From Pseudomonadota bacterium (GTDB lineage: Bacteria; Pseudomonadota; Gammaproteobacteria; Burkholderiales; Burkholderiaceae_C), in contig JAJZUV010000012.1 of NCBI GenBank assembly GCA_021848345.1, forward strand, positions 28,529 to 92,528: DNA of 64,000 bases. The letters are read 5' to 3'. The notes beneath the pieces were generated by a model, which worked only from the letters and a program-made list of their open reading frames with translations, was not told where the DNA came from and searched no databases. A program made the position numbers and the translations under genes. Of the stretch, positions 28,501 to 36,488 are shown piece after piece. Position 1 is the first letter of the stretch, and the number at the start of each line of letters is the position of its first letter.

Positions 28501-29385
28501 ATGATCGACGCCAACCTAGCCAATTTCGAGACCGAGGTGGTCGAGGCCTCGCGCAGCCTGCCGGTGCTGGTCGACCTGTGGGCCCCATGGTGCGGCCCCT
28601 GCCGTACGCTGGGGCCGATCCTGGAAAAGCTGGAGACCGCCTACGAGGGCCGCTTCAAGCTGGTGAAGATCAACACCGAGGACGAGCAGGACCTGGCCGC
28701 CGCCTTCGGCGTGCGCAGCATCCCGATGGTGGTGCTGCTCAAGGACGGGCAGCCGGTGGACGGATTCGTCGGCGCCCTGCCCGAGGGCCAGATCCGCCAG
28801 TTCCTCGACCGCCACGTGCCGCCGGCCGTCGAGGAGCCCGAGGAGCCGGCCGAAGAGCCGGCCGCGCCGCTGGACCCGGGCGCGGCGCTGGAGCAGATGC
28901 AGCAGGCGCTGGCCACCAACCCGGCCGACGACGCGCTGCGCGGGCAGTACGTGAAACTGCTGCTGCAGGGCGGGCGCCTGGACGACGCGCGCCGCGCCTT
29001 CGAACCCCTGGCGGGCAAGCTGGCCATCGACTCCCTGGCCAGCGCGCTGAAGGAATGGATGGACGCCATCGACGCTGCCGCGCAGGCGCCGACGGACGAC
29101 GCGCTGCGTGCGCGCATCGCCGCCGACCGGCGCGACTTCGCCGCGCGCTTCGCGCTGGCGCAGCGCGCGATGGCGCAGCGCCAGTGGACGGCCGCGATGG
29201 ACGAACTGCTGGAGATCCTCATGCGCGACAAGGCCTGGGGCGACCAGGCCGCGCGCAAGGCCTACGTGGCGGTGCTCGAACTGATGGCCCCGCCGCCGCA
29301 GAAGACCGCCGACGGCCAGCCGCCGGTGGTGGATCCGACGGTGGAGACCTACCGCCGGCGCCTGAGCATGACCGTGCTCAGCTGA
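28501..29385 (+). CDS. Thioredoxin-TPR protein (CnoX/YbbN family)
   Basis: 294 residues: a thioredoxin domain (1-110) with a full WCGPC active site (Cys31/Cys34), then an acidic Pro/Glu linker (PEEPAEEPAAPLDP) and a C-terminal TPR-like helical domain. CnoX proteins hold unfolded clients for GroEL and DnaK under oxidative stress. Unlike E. coli CnoX, which lacks redox cysteines, this one should be redox-active. Divergent from purE and convergent with purC. Confidence 0.92.
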   Translation: MIDANLANFETEVVEASRSLPVLVDLWAPWCGPCRTLGPILEKLETAYEGRFKLVKINTEDEQDLAAAFGVRSIPMVVLLKDGQPVDGFVGALPEGQIRQFLDRHVPPAVEEPEEPAEEPAAPLDPGAALEQMQQALATNPADDALRGQYVKLLLQGGRLDDARRAFEPLAGKLAIDSLASALKEWMDAIDAAAQAPTDDALRARIAADRRDFAARFALAQRAMAQRQWTAAMDELLEILMRDKAWGDQAARKAYVAVLELMAPPPQKTADGQPPVVDPTVETYRRRLSMTVLS

Positions 29386-29394
29386 GACGGTCCC

Positions 29395-29417
29395 GGGCAG
29401 GCCGCGCCGGCCTGCCC
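29395..29417. terminator. Strong hairpin between convergent genes
   Basis: Perfect 9-bp stem GGGCAGGCC/GGCCTGCCC with a five-base loop between the ends of the CnoX-like gene and purC. It is positioned as a bidirectional terminator, but neither side has a proper T-run, so this is tentative. Confidence 0.35.
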
Positions 29418-29437
29418 CGCCAGCCCTCGGCCGGCCC

Positions 29438-30328
29438 TTATTTCGCCGCCAGGCGCTGCAGCGCCTCGCGGTAGCGCGCCGCGGTGGCCTCGACCACCTC
29501 CGGCGGCAGCGTGGGCGCCGGCGCGCGCTTGTTCCAGCCCGGCACCTTTTCCAGCCAGTCGCGCAGGTACTGCTTGTCGAAGCTCGGGGGGGAAATGCCC
29601 TCGCGCCACTGGTCGGCGGGCCAGAAGCGCGACGAATCGGGGGTCAGCGCCTCGTCCATCCACACCAGGCGGTCCTGCGCGTCCAGGCCGAACTCGAACT
29701 TGGTGTCGGCCAGGATGATGCCGCGCGACTGCGCATGCTCGGCCGCGCGGGCGTAGATCTCCAGGCTCACGTCGCGGATCTGCGCCGCCACTTCGACGCC
29801 GACCATGCGCACCATCTGGCCGAAATCGATGTTCTCGTCGTGCTGGCCCAGCTCGGCCTTGATGGCCGGGGTGAAGATCGGATGCGGCAGGCGCGCCGCC
29901 TGCTGCATGCCCTTGGGCAGCTCGATGTCGCAGACCTTGCCGCTGTCCAGGTAGTCCTTCCAGCCCGAGCCGGCCAGGTAGCCGCGCACCACCGCCTCGA
30001 TGGGCAGCGGGCGCAGGCGCCGCACCACCAGCGCGCGCCCGCGCACCTGCTCGCGCTCGGCCGGGGTCACCACCGATTCCGGGTCGATGCTGGTGAGGTG
30101 GTTGGGGATCACGTCCTCCAGCAGGCCGAACCAGAAGCAGGAGATCTCGGTCAGGGTGCGCCCCTTGCCCGGGATGCCCTGGTCCATGATCACGTCGAAG
30201 GCCGAGATGCGGTCGGTGGCGACCATCAGCAGCAGGTCGTCGCCGACGGCGTAGTTGTCGCGCACCTTGCCGCGTCCGACCAGCGGCAGGGATTGGATGG
30301 TGGTGTTCAACAGCGGAATGTCAGTCAT
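29438..30328 (-). CDS. purC: SAICAR synthetase
   Basis: 296 residues. Joins CAIR and aspartate in purine synthesis. [31 protein letters not shown] fixes the start at 30328; [20 protein letters not shown] and [33 protein letters not shown] are the substrate loops. The open extension to 30385 is not family sequence. Confidence 0.96.
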   Translation of the reverse strand: MTDIPLLNTTIQSLPLVGRGKVRDNYAVGDDLLLMVATDRISAFDVIMDQGIPGKGRTLTEISCFWFGLLEDVIPNHLTSIDPESVVTPAEREQVRGRALVVRRLRPLPIEAVVRGYLAGSGWKDYLDSGKVCDIELPKGMQQAARLPHPIFTPAIKAELGQHDENIDFGQMVRMVGVEVAAQIRDVSLEIYARAAEHAQSRGIILADTKFEFGLDAQDRLVWMDEALTPDSSRFWPADQWREGISPPSFDKQYLRDWLEKVPGWNKRAPAPTLPPEVVEATAARYREALQRLAAK

Positions 30329-30412
30329 GCGCGTGCATCGTGCGTGGCCTCGCACGCGGACCATCCGCGCCAGGGGCTCCAGCACGACATTGTAGGCAGG
30401 GGAGCCCCCGAA

Positions 30413-31576
30413 TCACTTCGTTTCACGCGAACGACGCTCGCGCACGGCGTCGGCGAGTTCGTCCATCAGGAGCAGCGAATCCTCCCATCCCAGGCAGGCG
30501 TCGGTGATGCTCTGGCCGTAGCGCAGCGCGGCAGGATCGTGCTGGCCGGGGTTGAACTTCTGCGCCCCGTCGAGCAAGTGGCTTTCCGCCATCACGCCGA
30601 AGATGCAGCGCTCGCCGGCGCGCAGTTGCGCGCCGATGTCGCGCGCCACATCCAGCTGGCGCTCGTGCTTTTTCTCGCTGTTGGCGTGCGAGCAATCGAT
30701 CATCAGCCGGCATTCCAGCGCCGCCGCGTGCAACTGCTCGCAGGCCGCGCGCACGCTGTGCGCGTCGTAGTTGGGCTTCTTGCCGCCACGCAGGATCACG
30801 TGGGTGTCCTGGTTGCCGCGGGTCTGCACGATCGAGACCTGGCCGCTCTTGTGCACCGACAGGAAGGAATGCGGCCGGCGCGAAGCCAGGATGGCGTCGA
30901 TGGCGATGCGCAGGTTGCCGTCGGTGCCGTTCTTGAACCCGATCGGCGCCGACAGCCCCGACGCCAGCTCGCGGTGCACCTGGCTCTCCGTGGTGCGCGC
31001 GCCGATCGCCCCCCAGGAGATGAGGTCGCCGATGTACTGCGGCGAAATCACGTCCAGGAACTCGCTGCCCGCGGGCACGCCCAGGCGATTGATGTCGATC
31101 AGCAGCTCGCGCGCGATGCGCAGCCCGTCGTCGATGCGGTAACTCTGGTCCAGGTAGGGGTCGTTGATCAGCCCCTTCCAGCCCACCGTGGTGCGCGGCT
31201 TCTCGAAGTACACCCGCATCACCACCTCGAGTTCGCCGGCATGGCGCCGGCGCTGCTCGGCCAGGCGCTGCGCGTATTCGAGCGCCGCGCGCGGATCGTG
31301 GATGGAGCAGGGGCCGATGACCAGCAACATCCGGTCGTCCTGCCCCTGCACGATGCGGTGCACCGCGCGCCGCGTGTCGCCGATCAGGGTCTCGACCGCG
31401 GAGCCGGCGATGGGCAGGCGGCGGATCAGCTGCTCGGGGGTGGGCAGCGGGCGCACGTCCTCGACGCGTTCGTCGTCGGTGGCCGAGGTGCGTTCCTTGG
31501 CAGGCGGCACGGAGGCCGTGCCCGCCGCCGGCGGCTCGGGAATGAAATCGGGACTGGAAGGATCGAGCACGGACAT
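30413..31576 (-). CDS. aroG: 3-deoxy-7-phosphoheptulonate synthase, class I
   Basis: 387 residues. First step of the shikimate pathway (PEP plus erythrose 4-phosphate). Motifs: LLVIGPCSIHDPRAALEYAQRL, RVYFEKPRTTVGWKGLINDP, GARTTESQVHRELASGLSAPIGFKNGT and MIDCSHANSEK. The ATG at 31576 has AGGAG immediately before it. An N-terminal extension of about 35 low-complexity residues precedes the core. Directly upstream are a terminator, an antiterminator arm and a Phe/Trp/Tyr-rich leader peptide (31617-31749), so expression is probably attenuated by aromatic amino acid supply. Confidence 0.96.
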   Translation of the reverse strand: MSVLDPSSPDFIPEPPAAGTASVPPAKERTSATDDERVEDVRPLPTPEQLIRRLPIAGSAVETLIGDTRRAVHRIVQGQDDRMLLVIGPCSIHDPRAALEYAQRLAEQRRRHAGELEVVMRVYFEKPRTTVGWKGLINDPYLDQSYRIDDGLRIARELLIDINRLGVPAGSEFLDVISPQYIGDLISWGAIGARTTESQVHRELASGLSAPIGFKNGTDGNLRIAIDAILASRRPHSFLSVHKSGQVSIVQTRGNQDTHVILRGGKKPNYDAHSVRAACEQLHAAALECRLMIDCSHANSEKKHERQLDVARDIGAQLRAGERCIFGVMAESHLLDGAQKFNPGQHDPAALRYGQSITDACLGWEDSLLLMDELADAVRERRSRETK

Positions 31577-31616
31577 CTCCTGGGGCTCCTGCTGAGGTGG
31601 TCCGGCACGCCCGGCG

Positions 31617-31698
31617 AAAAAAAACCGCCGGGCTTGGCCGGCGGTTTCTTGAGGAATTCTGGGGTTCAGCTCAGACTCTGCCCTCTCCCTCCGCCGGC
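31617..31698 (-). promoter_or_regulatory. Transcription attenuator of aroG (terminator plus antiterminator)
   Basis: On the minus strand a 10-bp stem AAACCGCCGG-CCAAGC-CCGGCGGTTT ends in a run of eight T (31617-31624), 40 bp before the aroG ATG. The 5' arm CCGCCGG (31638-31644) is also complementary to GCCGGCGG at 31691-31698, inside the leader peptide gene just after its Phe codons. The two pairings exclude each other. Stalling at Phe codons would leave 31691-31698 free to form the antiterminator; translation to the leader stop would mask it and let the terminator form. Confidence 0.8.
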
Positions 31699-31749
31699 GC
31701 GGTGCGAGAATCCAAAAAAGCCGTAAAACCAGAAGCGGGCGGAATGCAT
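31666..31749 (-). CDS. Aromatic-rich leader peptide of aroG
   Basis: 27 codons, ATG 31747-31749 to TGA 31666-31668. Residues 6-15 read RFWFYGFFGF shifted by one (R5 to F14): five Phe, one Trp and one Tyr within nine residues, an extreme composition for this genome and the hallmark of an attenuator peptide. It starts about 18 bases after the expected start of transcription from a TATACT -10 (31773-31778). No clear Shine-Dalgarno is seen, which is a weak point. The name pheL-like would be by analogy only. Confidence 0.72.
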   Translation of the reverse strand: MHSARFWFYGFFGFSHRAGGGRGQSLS

Positions 31750-31772
31750 GGCGGAAAAGGGTTTGCGTGCTG

Positions 31773-31778
31773 AGTATA
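31773..31778 (-). promoter_or_regulatory. Probable -10 element of the aroG leader
   Basis: TATACT on the minus strand between the cytochrome b561 stop and the leader peptide ATG. The -35 region (around 31796-31801, TGGCGC) is poor. Confidence 0.45.
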
Positions 31779-31813
31779 ACCACGCCCCGACGCCAGCGCC
31801 AGGGCCAGGGACT

Positions 31814-32359
31814 TCAGCCCCGGCGCGGCCACATGCGGCGCAGCGTGTCGTCACGCTCGATCACCGCGTGGAACAACGCTCCGGCCACGTGCAGGCCGAT
31901 GGCGCCCAGCAGCACGTAGGCCACCACCTGGTGCACGTCACCCATCTCGTGCGCCCAGCCGGCGCCCGTGGGCGCCAGCGCCGGCAGTCCCACCAGGCCC
32001 GCCAGGTGCACCGTCCAGCCGCGCGAGGAGGCGTTGATCCAGCCCAGCACCGGCAGCACCAGGAAGCCCGCGTACAGCACCACGTGCACCAGCTTGGCCA
32101 GATGCTGCTGCCAGGTCGGCCCGGGAAGCAGCGCCGGTGCGCCGGTGGCGCCGCGCCACAGCAGGCGCAGCACCATCAGCGCCAGGATGCTGGTGCCCAC
32201 GCCGATGTGCCAGGCGATCAGCCCTACGGGCTGGGTGTCCCGGCGCACGTCCGGCATCAGCCAGGCGAGCCCGAACTCGGCCGCGATCAACAGGAAGATC
32301 GACCAGTGCAGCGCACGGGCGACCGGGTTATAGACGGAAGGTTGGGCGGCTTGGTTCAT
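31814..32359 (-). CDS. Cytochrome b561
   Basis: 181 residues, four hydrophobic helices with the di-heme His pattern of the b561 family: ARALHWSIFLLIAAEF, LIAWHIGVGTSIL, KLVHVVLYAGFLVLPVLGW and DVHQVVAYVLLGAIGLHVAGALFHAVIERDDTLRRM. An inner-membrane electron carrier oxidising quinol, possibly reducing superoxide as CybB does. It is upstream of aroG on the same strand but separated by the aroG leader promoter. Confidence 0.92.
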   Translation of the reverse strand: MNQAAQPSVYNPVARALHWSIFLLIAAEFGLAWLMPDVRRDTQPVGLIAWHIGVGTSILALMVLRLLWRGATGAPALLPGPTWQQHLAKLVHVVLYAGFLVLPVLGWINASSRGWTVHLAGLVGLPALAPTGAGWAHEMGDVHQVVAYVLLGAIGLHVAGALFHAVIERDDTLRRMWPRRG

Positions 32360-32410
32360 GAACCGCAGTGTGCCACCGAAGCCTTAGCGCAGACTTAGCC
32401 TGTCGCAACC

Positions 32411-33874
32411 TCAGGCCGTGCCGCCCACCGTGACGCGGTCGATGCGCAGCGTCGGCTGCCCCACCCCGACCGGCACGCTCTGGCCTTCCTTGCCGCAGGT
32501 GCCCACGCCGGGGTCGAGTTGCATGTCGTTGCCGATCATGCTCACGCGGGTGAGCACGTCGGGGCCGTTGCCGATCAGCGTGGCGCCCTTGACGGGGTAC
32601 TGCAGCTTGCCGTTCTCCACCCACCAGGCCTCGCTGGCCGAGAACACGAACTTGCCGCTGGTGATGTCCACCTGGCCGCCGCCGAAATTCACCGCGTACA
32701 GGCCGCGGTCCAGGCTGGCGACGATTTCCTGCGGATCCCTGTCGCCGCCCAGCATGTAGGTATTGGTCATGCGGGGCATGGGGACATGCGCGTAGCTCTC
32801 GCGCCGCGCGTTACCCGTGGGTTTGCGCTTCATCAGGCGCGCATTCAGCGAATCCTGCATGTAGTCGACCAGCACGCCGTCATCGATCAGTACCGTGCGC
32901 TCGGTGGGGTGGCCCTCGTCGTCGATGTTCAGCGAGCCCCGGCGTCCGGGCAGCGTGCCGTCGTCCAGCACGGTCACGCCGCGCGCCGCCACCTGCTGGC
33001 CGATGCGCCCGGCGAAGGCGCTGGAGCCCTTGCGGTTGAAGTCGCCCTCCAGGCCGTGGCCGATGGCCTCGTGCAACAGGATGCCGGGCCAGCCGGAGCC
33101 CAGCACCACGCTCATCTCGCCGGCAGGCGCAGGCCGAGACTCCAGGTTCAGCACCGCCTGGCGCACCGCTTCGTTCACGTGGTAGCGCAGCGTGTCCTCG
33201 TCGAAGCGGTCCAGCGCCCAGCGACCGCCGCCGCCCGAGGAACCGGTCTCGCGGCGCCCGCCCTGCTCGGCGATCACGCTGACGTTCAGGCGCACCAGCG
33301 GACGCACGTCGGCGGCCAGCAGGCCGTTGGCGCGCATCACCAGCACCACGTCGTATTCGCCGGCCAGGCTGGCCATCACCTGCGCCACGCGCGAATCGGC
33401 GGCGCGCGCCATCGCGTCGGCGCGCGCCAGCAGCGCTACCTTGGCCGACGAATCCAGCGCCTGCAGGGGGTCGAAGGCCTCGTACAACTGGTGGCCGCCG
33501 CCATGGCGCAGCGCCTCGCCCAGGCGCACGCGCCCGCGACCCTGGCGCGCGATCGCGCGTACCGTGCCCGCCGCCTGCATCAGGCGCGCCTCGGAGATGT
33601 CGTCCGAGTAGGCGAAGGCGGTCTTGTCGCCCTCGATGGCGCGGATGCCGAAACCCTGCTCGATGCCGAAACTGCCGCTCTTGACCAGGCCTTCCTCCAG
33701 GCTCCAACCCTCCGAGCGCGTGTACTGCAGGTAGATGTCGGCGTCGTCCAGCCGGTGCTCGAAGGCACTGGCCAGCGCGCGCTGCAGCGTGGACTCGTCG
33801 ATGCCGTAGGGCTCGAGCAACAGGCGCCGCGCCTCTTGCAGGCGCAGCAGGGCGGGTTCGGTGGCGGTATTCAT
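32411..33874 (-). CDS. tldD: Metalloprotease TldD
   Basis: 487 residues. TldD acts with TldE/PmbA in breakdown or maturation of peptides such as microcins and antitoxins. The zinc motif HEAIGHGLEGDFNRKGSS and the C-terminal GGGQVDITSGKFVFSASEA / GNDMQLDPGVGTCGKEGQ segments are intact. MNTATEPALLRLQEARRLL at 33874 is the usual start. No tldE is in the window, which is normal in this group. Confidence 0.95.
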   Translation of the reverse strand: MNTATEPALLRLQEARRLLLEPYGIDESTLQRALASAFEHRLDDADIYLQYTRSEGWSLEEGLVKSGSFGIEQGFGIRAIEGDKTAFAYSDDISEARLMQAAGTVRAIARQGRGRVRLGEALRHGGGHQLYEAFDPLQALDSSAKVALLARADAMARAADSRVAQVMASLAGEYDVVLVMRANGLLAADVRPLVRLNVSVIAEQGGRRETGSSGGGGRWALDRFDEDTLRYHVNEAVRQAVLNLESRPAPAGEMSVVLGSGWPGILLHEAIGHGLEGDFNRKGSSAFAGRIGQQVAARGVTVLDDGTLPGRRGSLNIDDEGHPTERTVLIDDGVLVDYMQDSLNARLMKRKPTGNARRESYAHVPMPRMTNTYMLGGDRDPQEIVASLDRGLYAVNFGGGQVDITSGKFVFSASEAWWVENGKLQYPVKGATLIGNGPDVLTRVSMIGNDMQLDPGVGTCGKEGQSVPVGVGQPTLRIDRVTVGGTA

Positions 33875-34095
33875 GGCTCCATTGTAGGAGCCGAGGGCGC
33901 CGACCGCAGCCACGGGCGGCGGCTGCGCGCAAGCCTCGCCCGCAGGCGCATGTCGGCGACGCTCATGCCGCGGTCGTCGGCCTTGCAGAGGACATGAAGC
34001 GCACACCCCGAACCCGGGAATGGCCGCCGATGCGCGCGGCCATCGCATCGAAGGCTTAGCCTGCAGGCTTCCGGGACCATCCGCACCTGCAAGCC
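33875..34095. other. Intergenic region between tldD and the PAAR gene
   Basis: 221 bp upstream of two divergent genes. It has no gene of its own but contains a 46-bp copy of the moaC 3' region (33942-33987). No clear promoter for the PAAR gene is seen. Confidence 0.5.
33942..33987 (-). pseudogene. moaC 3' fragment (left direct repeat flanking the PAAR island)
   Basis: Matches moaC bases 36007-36052 at 41 of 46 positions in the same orientation. On the minus strand it would encode CKADDRGMSVADMRL against [15 protein letters not shown] in MoaC. Three differences lie in the segment coding for MSVAD/MTITD, so this looks like a diverged moaC allele rather than a fresh duplication. Together with the real moaC it brackets the PAAR-effector-immunity genes. 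Confidence 0.75.
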
Positions 34096-34706
34096 ATGCG
34101 ACGACATCACATCTGCCTCGGAGACGCGACCACCGGGGGAGGTGTCGTGGCCAGCGCCTCCTCGACTTTCACCATCCTGGGACGGCCCGCGGCGCTCGAG
34201 GGCGACACCATCGAATGCCGGGCCTGCAAGTCCGCCGGGGTGATCGCCTGCGCGGGGCCGCGCCACCTCGACACCTTCAACGGCCGCGCCCTGGCGCTCG
34301 AAGGCGACCTGTGCATGTGCCGATGCCAGGAGCATCCCCAGCTGGTGGCCGGCCAGCAAAGCAGTTTCCACACCCTGGACGGGATCGGTACCGACCTGTC
34401 GCCCGCACCAGCGCATGAGGCGCGGCACGATGGCGCGGACGCCCTCGCCACCTCCGATCGGGTGCACACGATAAGCCCTTGCCGTGGATCGGGTTCCGGC
34501 TCGACGAGGCTTCGAGTTGCGAAGGGGTTTCATGTCGGATCCTGTTTGACGATGGCTCGCAGGCCTGGGCCACCTGCATGGCTGGCAACCGGCTGCGTCT
34601 GCACGGAGTCGGGGCGAACAGCGCGCTGCGAATCGAGTATTGCCTCGATCAGGCCGACAGCGTTGCGTCCCTGACCGCCCTGCTGCTTGAAAGGATCGCC
34701 ACATGA
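34096..34706 (+). CDS. PAAR-domain protein, apparently frameshifted
   Basis: The first frame (from ATG 34096) gives a PAAR domain: MRRHHICLGDATTGGGVVASASSTFTILGRPAALEGD, then the Cys-rich ECRACKSAGV and LCMCRCQEHPQLVAGQQSSF. After about residue 118 this frame turns into Arg/Ser/Pro-rich sequence and stops at 34674. The -1 frame, open from 34419, continues sensibly as KPLPWIGFRLDEAS, then CRILFDDGSQAWATCMAG and LRIEYCLDQADSVASLTALL. It ends at 34706 with an ATGA overlap to the next gene. A one-base deletion near 34440-34470 is the simplest reading; no slippery heptamer is seen. PAAR proteins cap the type VI secretion spike and carry effectors. Confidence 0.72.
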
Positions 34707-35518
34707 AAGCCCCGACCCCGGCTGTCGGCGCGCCGGAACATCAGCTGCCCGCACTGCAAGGCCCCTTCGCCGTGGGCCAGGAACACGAGCTGCCCAGTCC
34801 TCTGCAACTGGCTCGCGACGAATTCGAGGCCGCCGCCAGTCGCTTCGCGACAGACGCTATCCGCGACGCCGGGCTGCGCCAACTCTACAAGAGCAATATC
34901 CAGCGCATTTCGCGCGAGGTCCAGGCCGAGGTCGACGCCGGGAGGGTCAGCGTCCTGGAGGGCGCGAGATTCTGCCAGCGCATGCGCAACCAGATCATGG
35001 AAGAGACGCGCGTGGCTTCCTCGGCGCAGGGGCGGGCGTATGCGGAGTCGATGAAAAAAGATGGGCCGTCGCTGAGGGCGCTGCTGGACAAATATGCCGT
35101 CGAGCACTTCCAGCGCCCGTTCGAAGGACTGTCCGAGGTGGAGAAGAGCAAGGTCTTCTACAGCGTCATCGAGTCGGCGTCACGCGACCGCTCCAAAGTG
35201 AGCGCCGCCACGAGACGCCTGGGGATCCTTGGAAAGGTCGGTTTGGTCGTTACCGCCATCCTGGCAGTACACGCGGTGGCCGTGGCGGACGACAAGCCCA
35301 CGGAGGCGATCCGACAAGGAGTCCTGATCGGCGGCGGAATGGTAGGCGGTAGCGTCGCCGGAGCGGTTCTCGCGGCTCCGCTTTGCGGTCCGGGCGCGGT
35401 CGTGTGCGCAGTCGCCATCGTGCTGTTGGGTAGTGTGGCCGGCAGCCTTGTCGCCGAATCCTGGGTGGGGACAGCCGACGAGGAACTGGAGGAATTCCGG
35501 CGATGGGAACTGCGCTGA
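34703..35518 (+). CDS. Putative PAAR-associated effector, predicted membrane-active
   Basis: 271 residues, not a family I can name. Residues 1-170 are charged and helical (RDEFEAAASRFATDAIRDAGLRQ). A first hydrophobic helix lies at about 180-195 (GKVGLVVTAILAVHAVAVA). A long Gly/Ala hairpin lies at about 212-255 (GVLIGGGMVGGSVAGAV, then VCAVAIVLLGSVAGSLVA), rich in small-residue GxxxG zippers typical of pore-forming toxins. The charged tail is DEELEEFRRWELR. It is coupled by ATGA to the PAAR gene and overlaps the following small gene by 16 bp, the usual order carrier-effector-immunity. Function is inferred from context. Confidence 0.75.
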   Translation: MKAPTPAVGAPEHQLPALQGPFAVGQEHELPSPLQLARDEFEAAASRFATDAIRDAGLRQLYKSNIQRISREVQAEVDAGRVSVLEGARFCQRMRNQIMEETRVASSAQGRAYAESMKKDGPSLRALLDKYAVEHFQRPFEGLSEVEKSKVFYSVIESASRDRSKVSAATRRLGILGKVGLVVTAILAVHAVAVADDKPTEAIRQGVLIGGGMVGGSVAGAVLAAPLCGPGAVVCAVAIVLLGSVAGSLVAESWVGTADEELEEFRRWELR

Positions 35519-35904
35519 GCGACGAGCGCCGTGAGGATGTATGGGAGGCACTGTCCGACGCCTTCATCGACAACGAAGTGCATTACGAATTCATCGCGCG
35601 GCGACTCGTCGGGGTGCCCGTTGCAGAAGTGAAGGAAATCTTCTTCACCGAAGTTGCTCCCTACTGCGGCCAGAACCTGTTGACCGTGATCCCTCCCATA
35701 TGGGCTGGGTTCGATCGTCAGCGTCTGGTCGAGAACATCCGCGCCATGCAGGCTCGCGGCAGGCGATGCCTGCTGGCGCGGTGGAGGATGAGGTACTCGA
35801 TTGCCTTCTGCCGCATCCACTTCCGTGGAATCTGGGCACAGATCGAAGCTGAGCTGGGCAAGAAGATGGCCGCCCCCTATGCGGCACATCCGCCCAACGG
35901 CTGA
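35503..35904 (+). CDS. DUF7079-like protein, candidate immunity protein
   Basis: 133 residues, soluble. The pattern DERREDVWEALSDAFIDNE, then EIFFTEVAPYCGQNLL and PPIWAGFDRQRLVENI, resembles DUF7079 proteins (from memory), which are often found beside type VI effectors. It overlaps the effector gene by 16 bp. The immunity role is inferred from position and size. Last gene of the island, 49 bp before the convergent moaC end. Confidence 0.7.
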   Translation: MGTALSDERREDVWEALSDAFIDNEVHYEFIARRLVGVPVAEVKEIFFTEVAPYCGQNLLTVIPPIWAGFDRQRLVENIRAMQARGRRCLLARWRMRYSIAFCRIHFRGIWAQIEAELGKKMAAPYAAHPPNG

Positions 35905-35953
35905 CCGCAGTCACTCGCGGCGGGAGATATCTGGCCGCCGGCCTCAGGCGCAG

Positions 35954-36457
35954 CTATTCGGCACCACTCGCCACCCAGTCCCCCGACTTGCCGCCGTGCT
36001 TCTCGAGCAGGCGCACGTCGGTGATGGTCATGCCGCGGTCGGCGGCCTTGCACATGTCGTAGACGGTGAGCAGGCCGACCTGCACGGCGGTCAGGGCTTC
36101 CATCTCGACGCCGGTGCGCCCGCGGGTCTCGGCGCGCGCGGTGCAGCGTACGGCGCAGGCGTCGCGGTCGATCTCGAGTTCCACGGCGACGCGGGTCAGC
36201 GCGATGGGGTGGCACAGCGGGATCAGGTCGGAGGTGCGCTTGGCCGCCATGATGGCGGCCAGGCGGGCGACGCCCAGCACGTCGCCCTTGCGCGCGTTGC
36301 CGGACTCGACCAGCGCCAGCGTGGCCGGCAGCATGCGGATCATGCCGGAGGCCACCGCCACGCGCGAGGTTTCGTCCTTCGCGCCCACGTCGACCATGTG
36401 GGCCTGGCCGGCGGCGTCGAAATGGGTCAGCGGCGAGGCGGGCTCGGAATGCGACAT
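35954..36457 (-). CDS. moaC: Cyclic pyranopterin monophosphate synthase MoaC
   Basis: 167 residues. Second step of molybdenum cofactor synthesis. Motifs: [68 protein letters not shown] and [10 protein letters not shown]. The gene is intact; its 3' segment 36007-36052 is duplicated at 33942-33987. The molybdopterin oxidoreductase at 54763 would use its product. Confidence 0.96.
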   Translation of the reverse strand: MSHSEPASPLTHFDAAGQAHMVDVGAKDETSRVAVASGMIRMLPATLALVESGNARKGDVLGVARLAAIMAAKRTSDLIPLCHPIALTRVAVELEIDRDACAVRCTARAETRGRTGVEMEALTAVQVGLLTVYDMCKAADRGMTITDVRLLEKHGGKSGDWVASGAE

Positions 36458-36488
36458 GGGCTCGGGGCGGCGGGAGATTCCGGGAGGA

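Noticed and set aside
33942..36052. Integrative element with att sites
   Set aside because: The direct repeats could suggest att sites, but there is no integrase, tRNA or excision gene. Recombination at moaC is the more modest reading.
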